A stretch of DNA of 9,196 nucleotides from an uncultured Devosia sp. (GTDB lineage Bacteria; Pseudomonadota; Alphaproteobacteria; Rhizobiales; Devosiaceae), in contig CAKTFF010000059.1 of the NCBI GenBank assembly GCA_934553185.1, forward strand, positions 1 to 9,196. Reading direction: 5' to 3'. Position 1 is the first letter of the stretch. Each line of letters begins with the position of its first letter. Below the pieces are notes generated by a model, which was given only the letters and a program-made list of their open reading frames with translations, made no database searches and was not told where the DNA came from. This document shows, piece after piece, positions 1 through 6,699 of the stretch. Both the position numbers and the translations under genes were made by a program.

Positions 1-305
1 GCTGGGCACTGGAATGGCTGATCTTTGGCGTTCTGTCGCTGGTCAGCATCACCCTCTGGGTTCGCTGGAGCCGGGGCAGGGCGGTCAAGACCGACAAGCC
101 CCTCCTCAACCAGCGGGCCGATCAGGTGATCGGCCAGGAACTTGTGCTGCGCCAGGCAATCGAACAGGGTTTTGGCCGGGTGATTGTGGGCGACTCGGTT
201 TGGCGCGTGTCCGGTCCCGACCTGCCGGTCGGCAGCCATGTGCGCGTTGTGGGTCACGACGGCGCCCTGCTGCGCGTCGAACCGCTGACGGGCAATAACG
301 CTTGA
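1..305 (+). CDS. NfeD-like membrane protein, C-terminal part (5' end outside window)
   Basis: This reading frame is open from the left edge (first full codon at base 3) to a TGA at 303-305, giving 100 residues with no start inside the window. It begins with a tryptophan-rich hydrophobic stretch (about residues 1-22, from WALEWLIFG to WVRW), which looks like the last transmembrane helix. A basic linker follows, then a compact beta-rich domain from about residue 36 (NQRADQVIGQ) to the end (LLRVEPLTGNNA). The pattern 'GRVIVGDSVWRVSGPDLPVGSHVRVVG' split over residues 58-84 is typical of the OB-fold (NfeD-like C-terminal) domain of short NfeD proteins. These proteins usually sit beside a stomatin/SPFH gene and are thought to assist membrane microdomain scaffolding or protein quality control; such a partner would lie left of the window and is not visible. 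Family assignment is by pattern recognition. Confidence 0.75.
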   Translation, partial: WALEWLIFGVLSLVSITLWVRWSRGRAVKTDKPLLNQRADQVIGQELVLRQAIEQGFGRVIVGDSVWRVSGPDLPVGSHVRVVGHDGALLRVEPLTGNNA

Positions 306-321
306 ACCATTTCTTAACCAT
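303..321 (+). promoter_or_regulatory. Possible CtrA-type half-sites ahead of the beta-barrel gene
   Basis: The 69-bp gap between the nfeD-like gene and the beta-barrel gene carries TTAACCAT at 314-321, which equals the 8-base half-site motif described for the alphaproteobacterial cell-cycle regulator CtrA. A one-mismatch copy, TGAACCAT, lies at 303-310, exactly 11 bp upstream (about one helical turn), and overlaps the nfeD-like stop codon. A GANTC site, the target of the CcrM methyltransferase, is at 367-371. No full TTAA-N7-TTAA site and no clear -35/-10 pair are visible. Binding is an inference from the motif alone. Confidence 0.35.
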
Positions 322-374
322 AAGCTGAAAAGATCGCCACAAGCCTCCAGCCAAACGCTGCGAGACGATTCTGG

Positions 375-1664
375 TTGGCGGAGACGACCTTGCCTTTGTG
401 GCGGCGGCAAACGGCGGTTCTTGCAGGAGCAGCGGCGCTCGGCTCGCTGTGGCTCGCCGCGCCGGCACTTGGCGCCGCAGACCACTCGCTGGGCGATGGC
501 TCAAGCGCCGACAATGATCGCCTCCTTCCCGGGCTATATCCAGAAGATCCTGTACTCGCGAGCAGCCAGGGGCTCGATGAGCCATCCAATCCCTTTTTCG
601 ACGCTTCCTATTCGCTGGCTTTGCGCGGCAGCTACGCAAAGGTCTCGGACGAGGAGCGTTTCGAAGTGCGGCTGGTGCCCACGGTGGGCTTTGAGCATAT
701 CGGTACCCGCTCGGGCATCAATCTTGATGCCAGTGCAGAAGTCGTGCGGCCACTGGCGGATGACGAGACCATCGACATCAGTGCCCTTCGGCTCGACCTT
801 GAAGCGGGCTATGCGCTCGACAGTGTCACCCAGGCAACGTTTGATGCCGAACTGGCACTGGGGCGGTCTATCGCCGGAACGCCGGGTCTGGACCTCGATA
901 TCATAACAGCCCCGCAGACCGTGGTCGGCGTTGCCGAACTGGGTCTCACCCGTCAATTCGGCAAGTTCAATGTCGGTGTGACCGGTTCGGTCGAGCGCAA
1001 TGTTTATGGCCAAACCGAGCTCATCAACGACAGCTTCCAAGACAATTCGGACCAGAACTACTGGTCCTTTGACACCGGACTGCGCGTGGGTCTGCAGGCA
1101 ACACCGATCTGGGAAGTGTTCGGCCAAGCCAATGCCGGACGCGATGTTCTGGACGTCGGGGAGAGTTCTTCAACAGACACAAGCCTGCGCGGCGGCGTGG
1201 TGGGACGCTGGGGCACCGTTCTTGAGGCCAGTGCCTCGACCGGTCTTGGCCTGCGCCGGTTTGCGGACGCGGATACCGGCGAGGTGGTCACCCAACTCTA
1301 TGATGCGCAGGTCACCTTTGCGCCTGATCCAACGTGGCGCATGACAGCGGGCTTAGAAACCAGCGTTGCCCCGCCCGGGCCGGAGGGCAGCGGTACGGCG
1401 CGTGTCGACTACACGGCCAATGCCGAGGTCGGCTATACCGTCAATTCCTGGCTGGCCTTGCGCGCTCTGGCGGACTGGAGCACCTCGCGCTTTGAAGAAA
1501 GCGACGACACCGAGACAGGCTATAGCCTTGGTGCCGGCGCCGACTATACCCTCAACGCCCACACGGATTTGTCGGCCGATTACGACTACGAGCGCGCCGA
1601 CACCACCGATAACGGTGCGCAGGAAGCGCACCGCGTCACTCTGGGCGTTACGCTTTCCCGCTAA
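375..1664 (+). CDS. Secreted outer-membrane beta-barrel protein (BBP2-like)
   Basis: The product is 429 residues from TTG 375. It has a basic N-terminus (WRRQ), a hydrophobic core (about residues 13-31) and an AxA-like cleavage region (APALGA, 29-34), i.e. a Sec signal peptide. A short acidic, low-complexity segment (35-70) follows. From about residue 75 to the end there are repeated stretches alternating small/hydrophobic and polar residues with aromatic edges, e.g. FEVRLVPTVGFEHIG, FNVGVTGSVERNVYG, YSLGAGADYTL and HRVTLGVTLSR, as expected of an outer-membrane beta-barrel. This pattern and length resemble the putative beta-barrel porin 2 family (PF10082) common in Rhizobiales; its substrate is not known. 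Two stops (315, 321) lie upstream in frame and there is no ATG or GTG before the signal peptide, so a TTG start is forced. TTG 390 (GGAG at 380-383, 6-nt spacer, giving MPLWRRQTAV) is an alternative with better spacing. The chain ends in Ser-Arg rather than the usual terminal aromatic residue. It converges on galU. Confidence 0.75.
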   Translation: MAETTLPLWRRQTAVLAGAAALGSLWLAAPALGAADHSLGDGSSADNDRLLPGLYPEDPVLASSQGLDEPSNPFFDASYSLALRGSYAKVSDEERFEVRLVPTVGFEHIGTRSGINLDASAEVVRPLADDETIDISALRLDLEAGYALDSVTQATFDAELALGRSIAGTPGLDLDIITAPQTVVGVAELGLTRQFGKFNVGVTGSVERNVYGQTELINDSFQDNSDQNYWSFDTGLRVGLQATPIWEVFGQANAGRDVLDVGESSSTDTSLRGGVVGRWGTVLEASASTGLGLRRFADADTGEVVTQLYDAQVTFAPDPTWRMTAGLETSVAPPGPEGSGTARVDYTANAEVGYTVNSWLALRALADWSTSRFEESDDTETGYSLGAGADYTLNAHTDLSADYDYERADTTDNGAQEAHRVTLGVTLSR

Positions 1665-1670
1665 GCCCGT

Positions 1671-2555
1671 CTAAAGCCGGGAGCCCAAATCCAGCTTGCG
1701 GAGCTCTTCTAGAAAACCTGAACTGATATCGTCCCGATCAAGGGCAAACATCACGTTGGCGGTGAGGAAGCCGAGCTTGGAGCCGCAGTCATACACCTTG
1801 CCTTCGTATTTGACGCCGGTGAAAGGCTGCTGCTTCATCAGCGCCTGCATGGAATCGGTGATCTGGATTTCCCCGCCCGCGCCTTTTTCCTGCTCGCTGA
1901 GCAGCTTGAAGATTTCCGGCTGAAGGATGTAGCGCCCCGAAATAAAGAGGTTTGACGGCGCTTCGCCCACCTTTGGCTTTTCCACCATGCCCTTGATGGC
2001 AAAGCCGTTGTCGGAGCCTTCGCCGCGTTCGATGATGCCGTAGCTCGAAACCTCGTTGGGTGCGCATTCTTCAACGCCGACAATGTTGCCGCCGGTCTGC
2101 TCATAGGCGTCCATCATCTGCTTGAGAACGCCGGTCTTGGACCGGAAGATCATGTCGGGCAGCAGCAGCGCGAATGGGTTGTCGCCGACAATGTCGCGGG
2201 CGCACCAAACGGCGTGACCCAAGCCCAGCGGCTCCTGCTGACGGGTAAAGCTCGTGCGGCCGGCCGCGGGAAGTTCCTGGCGCAACTCGTTGAGCGCCTC
2301 CAGCTTACCACGAGTCTCGAGGGTGCTTTCGAGCTCGAACTGCCGGTCGAAATGGTCCTCGATCACCCCCTTATTGCGCCCAGTGACGAACACGAAATGC
2401 TCGATCCCTGCATCGCGCGCTTCGTCCACTGCATATTGGATCAGCGGGCGGTCGACAACGGTCAGCATTTCCTTGGGCATGGCTTTGGTGGCGGGCAGAA
2501 AACGAGTTCCAAGGCCAGCGACAGGGAAAACGGCCGTTTTTACGCGTTTGGGCAA
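1671..2555 (-). CDS. galU: UTP--glucose-1-phosphate uridylyltransferase
   Basis: This cytoplasmic enzyme makes UDP-glucose from UTP and glucose-1-phosphate, the donor for surface polysaccharides and the substrate of the epimerase encoded divergently. The 294-residue product matches the usual GalU length. Visible motifs are the nucleotide-binding loop [18 protein letters not shown] (13-30), [11 protein letters not shown] (106-116), LLPDM with the metal-binding Asp (131-135), VEKP (191-194), GRYIL (207-211), GGEIQITDS (227-235) and YDCGSKLG (255-262). The start is TTG (bases 2553-2555): the conserved loop begins only 12 residues in, and AAGGAG sits 6 nt ahead of the TTG. No in-frame ATG or GTG precedes it. 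The stop codon is 6 bp from that of the convergent beta-barrel gene. No frameshift or missing key residue was seen. Confidence 0.97.
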   Translation of the reverse strand: MPKRVKTAVFPVAGLGTRFLPATKAMPKEMLTVVDRPLIQYAVDEARDAGIEHFVFVTGRNKGVIEDHFDRQFELESTLETRGKLEALNELRQELPAAGRTSFTRQQEPLGLGHAVWCARDIVGDNPFALLLPDMIFRSKTGVLKQMMDAYEQTGGNIVGVEECAPNEVSSYGIIERGEGSDNGFAIKGMVEKPKVGEAPSNLFISGRYILQPEIFKLLSEQEKGAGGEIQITDSMQALMKQQPFTGVKYEGKVYDCGSKLGFLTANVMFALDRDDISSGFLEELRKLDLGSRL

Positions 2556-2665
2556 TCTGCACTCCTTAATGTTTGGCGCTGCTTTGGTGAATTGCTCGTA
2601 AACCTATCTCAACGCTTGCGAAATAACATCCATGCCAGTGATGCGTTTAAAGATGAGGTTAATCC
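2556..2665. promoter_or_regulatory. Divergent galU/galE intergenic region
   Basis: These 110 bp separate the galU (-) and galE (+) start codons, so both promoters should lie here. The stretch is visibly richer in A and T than the flanking genes. I could not find a -35/-10 pair with acceptable matches and spacing on either strand, nor a clear operator palindrome. The galE ribosome binding site (GATGAGG, 2652-2658, 7 nt before the ATG) and the galU one (2562-2567) mark its two ends. The promoter assignment rests on geometry alone. Confidence 0.5.
2562..2567 (-). promoter_or_regulatory. Strong ribosome binding site fixing the galU TTG start
   Basis: On the minus strand AAGGAG is followed by the 6-nt spacer TGCAGA and then TTG. 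This near-consensus Shine-Dalgarno at ideal spacing, with no in-frame ATG or GTG upstream of the conserved nucleotide-binding loop, supports TTG as the true galU start. Confidence 0.75.
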
Positions 2666-3652
2666 ATGGCAGTTCTGGTCACCGGCGGGGCGGGATATAT
2701 CGGCAGCCACATGGTGCTGTCTCTAGCTGATGCCGGCGAAAAGGTCATCGTGCTGGACAATCTGGTGACCGGTTTCGACTGGGCAATAGACGGGCGGGCC
2801 ACCTACGAGCCTGGCAATGCCGGCGATGTCGAACTGGTGGGTCGGCTCATTGAAAAGCATGGCATCACCGAGATCGTGCATTTCGCCGGCTCGATCGTGG
2901 TGCCGGAGTCGGTCACCGATCCCCTCAAATACTATGGCAACAACACGGCCACCTCACGCAACTTGATCGAGGCGGCTGTGAAGGGCGGGGTTCGGCACTT
3001 CATCTTTTCCTCTACCGCTGCGGTCTATGGCATGACGGGCCTCGCGCCGGTCGTTGAAACAACGCCGCTCAACCCCATGTCGCCTTATGGCCGCTCCAAG
3101 CTGATGACCGAATGGATGCTGGCCGACGTGGCCGCAGCCCATCCCATGAGCTATGGCGTGCTGCGCTATTTCAACGTCGCGGGTGCCGACCCGGCTAGAC
3201 GTAGCGGACAGTCGACCCCGCTTGCCACGCACCTGATCAAGGTCGCCTGCCAGACCGCCTTGGGCCAGCGCCCGAAGATGGATATTTTCGGCACTGACTT
3301 CGAAACGCCCGATGGCACCGGCATTCGTGACTATATCCATGTGACCGACCTGATCGCCGCACATGTCCTGCTGCTCAAGCACTTGCGCAGCGGCGGCGAA
3401 AGCACCACGCTCAACTGCGCTTATGGCCAGGGGTATTCGGTGCGGCAGGTCGTGGACACTGTGCGCCGGGTTTCCGGCGTCGACATACGCGCCGACGAGA
3501 GCCCGCGTCGTCTCGGCGATCCGGCCTCGATTACGGCGACCGGTGAAAAAGTGCGGGCCGTTCTGGGCTGGGTTCCCCAGCATGACAACTTGGGCGAGAT
3601 TGTTGAGACTGCTTATGCGTGGGAACGTCACCTGATGACGCGAAACCGCTAG
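2666..3652 (+). CDS. galE: UDP-glucose 4-epimerase (GalE/ExoB type)
   Basis: This NAD-dependent extended short-chain dehydrogenase/reductase interconverts UDP-glucose and UDP-galactose in the cytoplasm, feeding galactose into exopolysaccharide or LPS. The 328 residues match the usual length of rhizobial GalE/ExoB. Visible features are the Rossmann loop TGGAGYIGS (6-14), the NAD-ribose Asp in VLDN (D31), the active-site stretch SSTAAVYG (115-122), the catalytic pair Tyr141/Lys145 in PYGRSK, RYFNVAGA (167-174), IRDYIHVTDL (220-229) and GDPA (284-287). The ATG at 2666 follows GAGG with a 7-nt spacer and starts directly at the Rossmann strand. galU lies divergently upstream, so the two steps of UDP-sugar supply share one control region. 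The stop codon is 1 bp from the next start, implying co-transcription and probably translational coupling with the transglycosylase gene. The symbol exoB would fit equally well. Confidence 0.96.
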   Translation: MAVLVTGGAGYIGSHMVLSLADAGEKVIVLDNLVTGFDWAIDGRATYEPGNAGDVELVGRLIEKHGITEIVHFAGSIVVPESVTDPLKYYGNNTATSRNLIEAAVKGGVRHFIFSSTAAVYGMTGLAPVVETTPLNPMSPYGRSKLMTEWMLADVAAAHPMSYGVLRYFNVAGADPARRSGQSTPLATHLIKVACQTALGQRPKMDIFGTDFETPDGTGIRDYIHVTDLIAAHVLLLKHLRSGGESTTLNCAYGQGYSVRQVVDTVRRVSGVDIRADESPRRLGDPASITATGEKVRAVLGWVPQHDNLGEIVETAYAWERHLMTRNR

Positions 3653-3653
3653 C

Positions 3654-4859
3654 ATGCATCGCCTGGTCGCCTGCCTGCTGCTGATTTTCACATCTCCGGC
3701 CTTCGCCCAGCCGGTGGAGAGCTTTGATGCTTTCGTGGCGGGCTTCCGGTCCAAGGCGCTGACGTCCGGCGTCGAGGCTTCGGTCTATGATCGGGTGATG
3801 GCGGGCATGACGGCTGATCCCCGCATTGCCGATCTGGTGATCACGCAGCCAGAGTTTGCCACCCCGATCTGGGACTATATTGATGGGCGGGTGACAAGTG
3901 GGCGGGTGTCACGCGGTATCGCGACCATAGAAGCCAATCGGGCCCTGTTCGCCTCTGTTGGGCAGCGTTATGGGGTCGATCCTTATTTGCTTGGCGCCAT
4001 CTGGGGCATGGAGACCGATTATGGTTCGGTGCTCGGCGATGCCGGTTTGATCCGACCCGTCGTGCGCTCGCTGGCGACCCTGGTTCACCAGCGGCGTAGC
4101 CGGCTCGCCGATGACGAAATTGACCTCGTTGCAGCCTTGCTCCTCGTGCAGCAGAGCGGTCGTGACGCGGAAAACCTCGTCGGCTCATGGGCTGGTGCCA
4201 TTGGCCACCTCCAGGTCAATCCCGCCAATGTGCTTGCGCATGGCACCGATGGCGATGGTGACGGACAGGTGGACCTGCATCGATCCCTTGCAGATGCGCT
4301 CGCGACCAGTGCCCGGTTCCTTCTGGCCTTGGGCTATAAGCCAGGGATGGACTGGGGCATGGAGGTCGTCGTGCCCGAAGGGTTCGACTACCTGCTGGCG
4401 TCGCGAACGTCCATGCGCCCGGTGTCGTTTTTCGCCCAACGTGGCATAGAGCGGGTTTCCGGCCGGCAGTTTACCGACCGCGATCTCCCCGTCTTTCTTT
4501 ATGTTCCAGCCGGCAAGGACGGGCCCAAGTTCCTCCTGACGGAGAACTACCTTGTGCTCAAGGGCTATAACTTTTCCGACAGTTACGCCATGAGCGTCGC
4601 CCATCTGACTGATCGGCTAAAGGGCGGAGGTTCCTTTGCCGAGGACTGGCCGCGCGGCACTGTATTCCCCAATCTGGCTGAGCGTCGAGCAATCCAGGAA
4701 GCCTTGGTTGTGCTCGGGCTTTACCAGGGCGCGGTGGATGGCCGCTTGGGGCCGATCACGCAGGAGGCCTATGCCCGCTTTCAGGCTGCCCGCGGCGAAG
4801 TGGCGGATGGATTCTTGACCCGCTCAGCGTTTGAAGCATTGTCTGCTGCGACGCGGTAA
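3654..4859 (+). CDS. Lytic murein transglycosylase, MltB family, with C-terminal peptidoglycan-binding domain
   Basis: The 401-residue product is predicted to cleave the MurNAc-GlcNAc bond of peptidoglycan in the periplasm with formation of 1,6-anhydro-MurNAc. It has a signal peptide (1-18, ending SPAFA|QP; no lipobox Cys, so probably soluble). An SLT_2/MltB-type catalytic domain spans about 22-325, with the catalytic Glu120 in GAIWGMETDYGS (114-125). The segment SWAGAIGHLQVNP (178-190) and an EF-hand-like loop DGDGDGQVDL (199-208) follow. A peptidoglycan_binding_1 domain occupies about 343-398 (LGLYQGAVDGRLGPITQEA). The length and domain order match the alphaproteobacterial MltB_2 group. The residues after the conserved Gln187 differ from the usual QFMPS, and the Trp normally following the EF-hand-like loop is His209. 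The ATG is 1 bp after the galE stop, with no strong Shine-Dalgarno of its own, so translation probably depends on galE. An SGNH hydrolase gene follows. Confidence 0.92.
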   Translation: MHRLVACLLLIFTSPAFAQPVESFDAFVAGFRSKALTSGVEASVYDRVMAGMTADPRIADLVITQPEFATPIWDYIDGRVTSGRVSRGIATIEANRALFASVGQRYGVDPYLLGAIWGMETDYGSVLGDAGLIRPVVRSLATLVHQRRSRLADDEIDLVAALLLVQQSGRDAENLVGSWAGAIGHLQVNPANVLAHGTDGDGDGQVDLHRSLADALATSARFLLALGYKPGMDWGMEVVVPEGFDYLLASRTSMRPVSFFAQRGIERVSGRQFTDRDLPVFLYVPAGKDGPKFLLTENYLVLKGYNFSDSYAMSVAHLTDRLKGGGSFAEDWPRGTVFPNLAERRAIQEALVVLGLYQGAVDGRLGPITQEAYARFQAARGEVADGFLTRSAFEALSAATR

Positions 4860-4912
4860 CAAGCGTGGGACATGCGTGGCGCCAAATGCCGGGGTTTGCT
4901 AAAGATCGAGCC

Positions 4913-6094
4913 ATGAAGCGCTTGTTTGCTGCAGTGCTGATCGGCATGCTCGTCCTTGTGGACGTGACGACTGCCTTTGCGCAAAGCGAACAGCGCGTGC
5001 TGGTTGCCCAGCAGGAAAAGCGCAAGACGCTGTTCGATCTCCTGTTCGGTGAAGAGCCGGCGCCACCTCCGCCGGTCCAGCAACAGAGAACGCCAACTAG
5101 TCCCGCTCCTACCCGGACACCATCCGCTCCGGTTGCGGCTTTGCCGCCGCCCAAGCCGCAAGTGGAGAAGGCTGCCGATGCCACACGTCTGGCCGTGTTC
5201 GGCGACTCGTTGGCGGTCGATCTCAGCAAGGCGCTGGAGCGGTTTTATGCCGAAGACCCTGACCTGGTTGTGGTTGACCAGGGCGTCAGCAATTCGGGTT
5301 TCGTGCGCACCGACTATTTCGACTGGGAAACGGCGATCGACGAGCAGATCGCGGCCAACAGCTTCGATCTTGCAGTGGTGATGATCGGCATCAATGACCG
5401 GCAGGAAATCAGTGCGGATGGTCAAACCCTTGAGCCGCTGACGGAAGGCTGGACCTCAGCCTATCGTGCCCGGATCACCGCATTTCTCGCAAAGATGCGC
5501 GCGGCCAGGAAGCCTGTCGTCTGGGTGGGACTGCCACCCATGTCGAACGCCGATTATTCGGCGGCCATCAGCCAGATCAGCAATATCCAGCGGCTTGCCA
5601 GCTTTTCAGGCGGTGCGGAATTCCTGGATATCTACGAGCGGTTTATCGGTGAGGACGGCAAGTACGCCGCCGAGGGACCAGATGTGAACGGGCAGAATGC
5701 CCGCATGCGCAAAGACGATGGCATTCACCTGTCGGCAGACGGCGCAGACAAGCTGGCTTTCTATCTCAGCCAAATGATCAGCCGCTTCTATCGTGGCGGC
5801 GGGGTCTCCATCGCCGTGGCCGATCCCTTGCTGGGCACCGATGCTGCGGCCATGCTCCGCCCCCCCTATCAGGGGCTAGGGCAGGTCAGGCTGCTTGAGG
5901 TGGCGGGCGCCGTTATTCCGATCAGCCGCGTTCCCGCGCGGGCGGGTGACCTGTTGACGGCAACGACCTCGCCCGATAGCGCGCCGCCCTTCACCCTCGA
6001 TCAACTGATGACCGCTCCGGCAGGCCGGGTGGATGCCTTTGGCTTAGGTGTGGAACCCTCGGCAGAGCCAGAGGTCGATCCAAGTCTGCGCTGA
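4913..6094 (+). CDS. Secreted SGNH hydrolase, DUF459 family
   Basis: The 393-residue product is predicted to be exported and to act as an esterase or deacylase on an unknown envelope substrate. It has a signal peptide (MKRLFAAVLI to AFAQ, 1-24), a TLFDLLFGEE segment (39-48), and a Pro/Gln-rich linker (49-82). The SGNH domain spans about 91-295, with block I VFGDSL (Ser99), block III GIND (159-162, Asn161) and block V DGIH (Asp269, His272). A C-terminal tail of about 100 residues with no recognised domain follows. These motifs and the layout match DUF459 (PF04311), which belongs to the SGNH superfamily. I chose ATG 4913 because it starts directly at a standard signal peptide. In-frame GTG 4865 and ATG 4886 would add 16 or 9 residues ahead of it without a ribosome binding site. 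It lies 53 bp after the transglycosylase gene on the same strand, suggesting a joint role in peptidoglycan or glycan processing (inferred). Its stop abuts the hpt stop. Confidence 0.88.
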   Translation: MKRLFAAVLIGMLVLVDVTTAFAQSEQRVLVAQQEKRKTLFDLLFGEEPAPPPPVQQQRTPTSPAPTRTPSAPVAALPPPKPQVEKAADATRLAVFGDSLAVDLSKALERFYAEDPDLVVVDQGVSNSGFVRTDYFDWETAIDEQIAANSFDLAVVMIGINDRQEISADGQTLEPLTEGWTSAYRARITAFLAKMRAARKPVVWVGLPPMSNADYSAAISQISNIQRLASFSGGAEFLDIYERFIGEDGKYAAEGPDVNGQNARMRKDDGIHLSADGADKLAFYLSQMISRFYRGGGVSIAVADPLLGTDAAAMLRPPYQGLGQVRLLEVAGAVIPISRVPARAGDLLTATTSPDSAPPFTLDQLMTAPAGRVDAFGLGVEPSAEPEVDPSLR

Positions 6095-6634
6095 TCAGTC
6101 GGTGAAGCGGACGGCGCCGATATGGGGCAGGTTGCGGTTGCGCTGGGCGTAGTCGATACCGTAGCCAACCACGAACTCGTCGGGAATAACGAAGCCGACC
6201 CATTTGGCCTGCACGTCGGTCTCGCGTCGGCTCGGCTTGTTGAGCAAGGCGCACACTTCCATGCGCCGCGGGTGGCGGGTCTCGAGGATTTCCAAGACAT
6301 GTTTCAGCGTGAAGCCGGTGTCGACGATGTCCTCCACCACGAGCACATCGCGGCCGGCGATCTCGCCCCGCAGGTCCTTGAGGATGCGTACTTCGCGGCT
6401 TGAGACCGTGGAATTGCCGTAGGACGATGCTTCCAGGAAATCCACCTCGACCGGTAGATCGAGTTCCCGTACTAGGTCGGCGATGAAAATGAAGGAGCCG
6501 CGCAAAAGGCCAACGACCACAAGCTTGTCGGTGTCGGCGTAATGGGCCGATATCTCCTTGGCCAGAGCCTCGACGCGGGCAGCGATGGCCTTGGCGGAGA
6601 TCAGTTCGTCAACGGTGTAGGGCTTGCCGGTCAT
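6095..6634 (-). CDS. hpt: Hypoxanthine phosphoribosyltransferase
   Basis: This cytoplasmic purine-salvage enzyme joins hypoxanthine (often also guanine) to PRPP to give IMP/GMP. The 179 residues match the usual length of bacterial Hpt. Visible features are the pyrophosphate-binding LLRGS (43-47), the flexible active-site loop [10 protein letters not shown] (70-79), the PRPP-binding motif [14 protein letters not shown] (97-110) with its acidic pair Glu101/Asp102, and the purine-binding segment [15 protein letters not shown] (156-170). The ATG at 6632-6634 is the only reasonable start, but no Shine-Dalgarno is visible ahead of it; the five bases just upstream form a GANTC site (6635-6639). It stands alone on the minus strand, with 128 bp to gltD upstream, so it either has its own promoter there or is read through from gltBD. 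It converges with the SGNH hydrolase gene without a gap. Confidence 0.96.
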   Translation of the reverse strand: MTGKPYTVDELISAKAIAARVEALAKEISAHYADTDKLVVVGLLRGSFIFIADLVRELDLPVEVDFLEASSYGNSTVSSREVRILKDLRGEIAGRDVLVVEDIVDTGFTLKHVLEILETRHPRRMEVCALLNKPSRRETDVQAKWVGFVIPDEFVVGYGIDYAQRNRNLPHIGAVRFTD

Positions 6635-6681
6635 GAATCAGGGCCGCACTTGGTGATTACGTGAAATGCGGTGTTAGCAGA

Positions 6682-6699
6682 CTGCGCGGGTTTGCGCAG
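6682..6699. repeat. Short perfect inverted repeat upstream of hpt
   Basis: CTGCGC (6682-6687) and GCGCAG (6694-6699) are perfect inverted copies separated by 6 bp (GGGTTT). The element lies 48 bp upstream of the hpt start on the minus strand. No T-run follows on either strand, so it does not look like an intrinsic terminator. It could be a small operator or a leader hairpin, or it could be chance in GC-rich DNA. Confidence 0.35.

Noticed and set aside
14..298. 94-residue plus-strand frame in the nfeD-like region
   Set aside because: It overlaps the open edge frame that encodes a coherent NfeD-like domain. This alternative is rich in Arg, Gly and Pro with no family pattern.
534..1127. 197-residue open frame on the minus strand inside the beta-barrel gene
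   Set aside because: The plus-strand frame has a signal peptide and barrel pattern over its full length. The antisense frame shows neither a domain nor a start signal.
1666..1681. CCCG/CGGG arms between the beta-barrel gene and galU as a terminator
   Set aside because: The stem is only 4 bp with an 8-nt loop and no T-run, too weak to call.
2954..3754. 266-residue open frame on the minus strand across galE
   Set aside because: It lies opposite galE, whose motifs are intact. The antisense product has no recognisable domain and reads like a GC-rich shadow frame.
4865..4912. N-terminal extension of the SGNH hydrolase from GTG 4865
   Set aside because: It would add 16 residues ahead of a normal signal peptide and has no ribosome site. 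ATG 4913 gives a standard secretion signal.
5860..5866. Run of seven C in the SGNH hydrolase gene as a possible phase-variation tract
   Set aside because: Seven bases are short for slippage-based switching. The frame is intact and the tract lies in the non-catalytic C-terminal tail. The adjacent CCCCT/AGGGG stem is only 5 bp.
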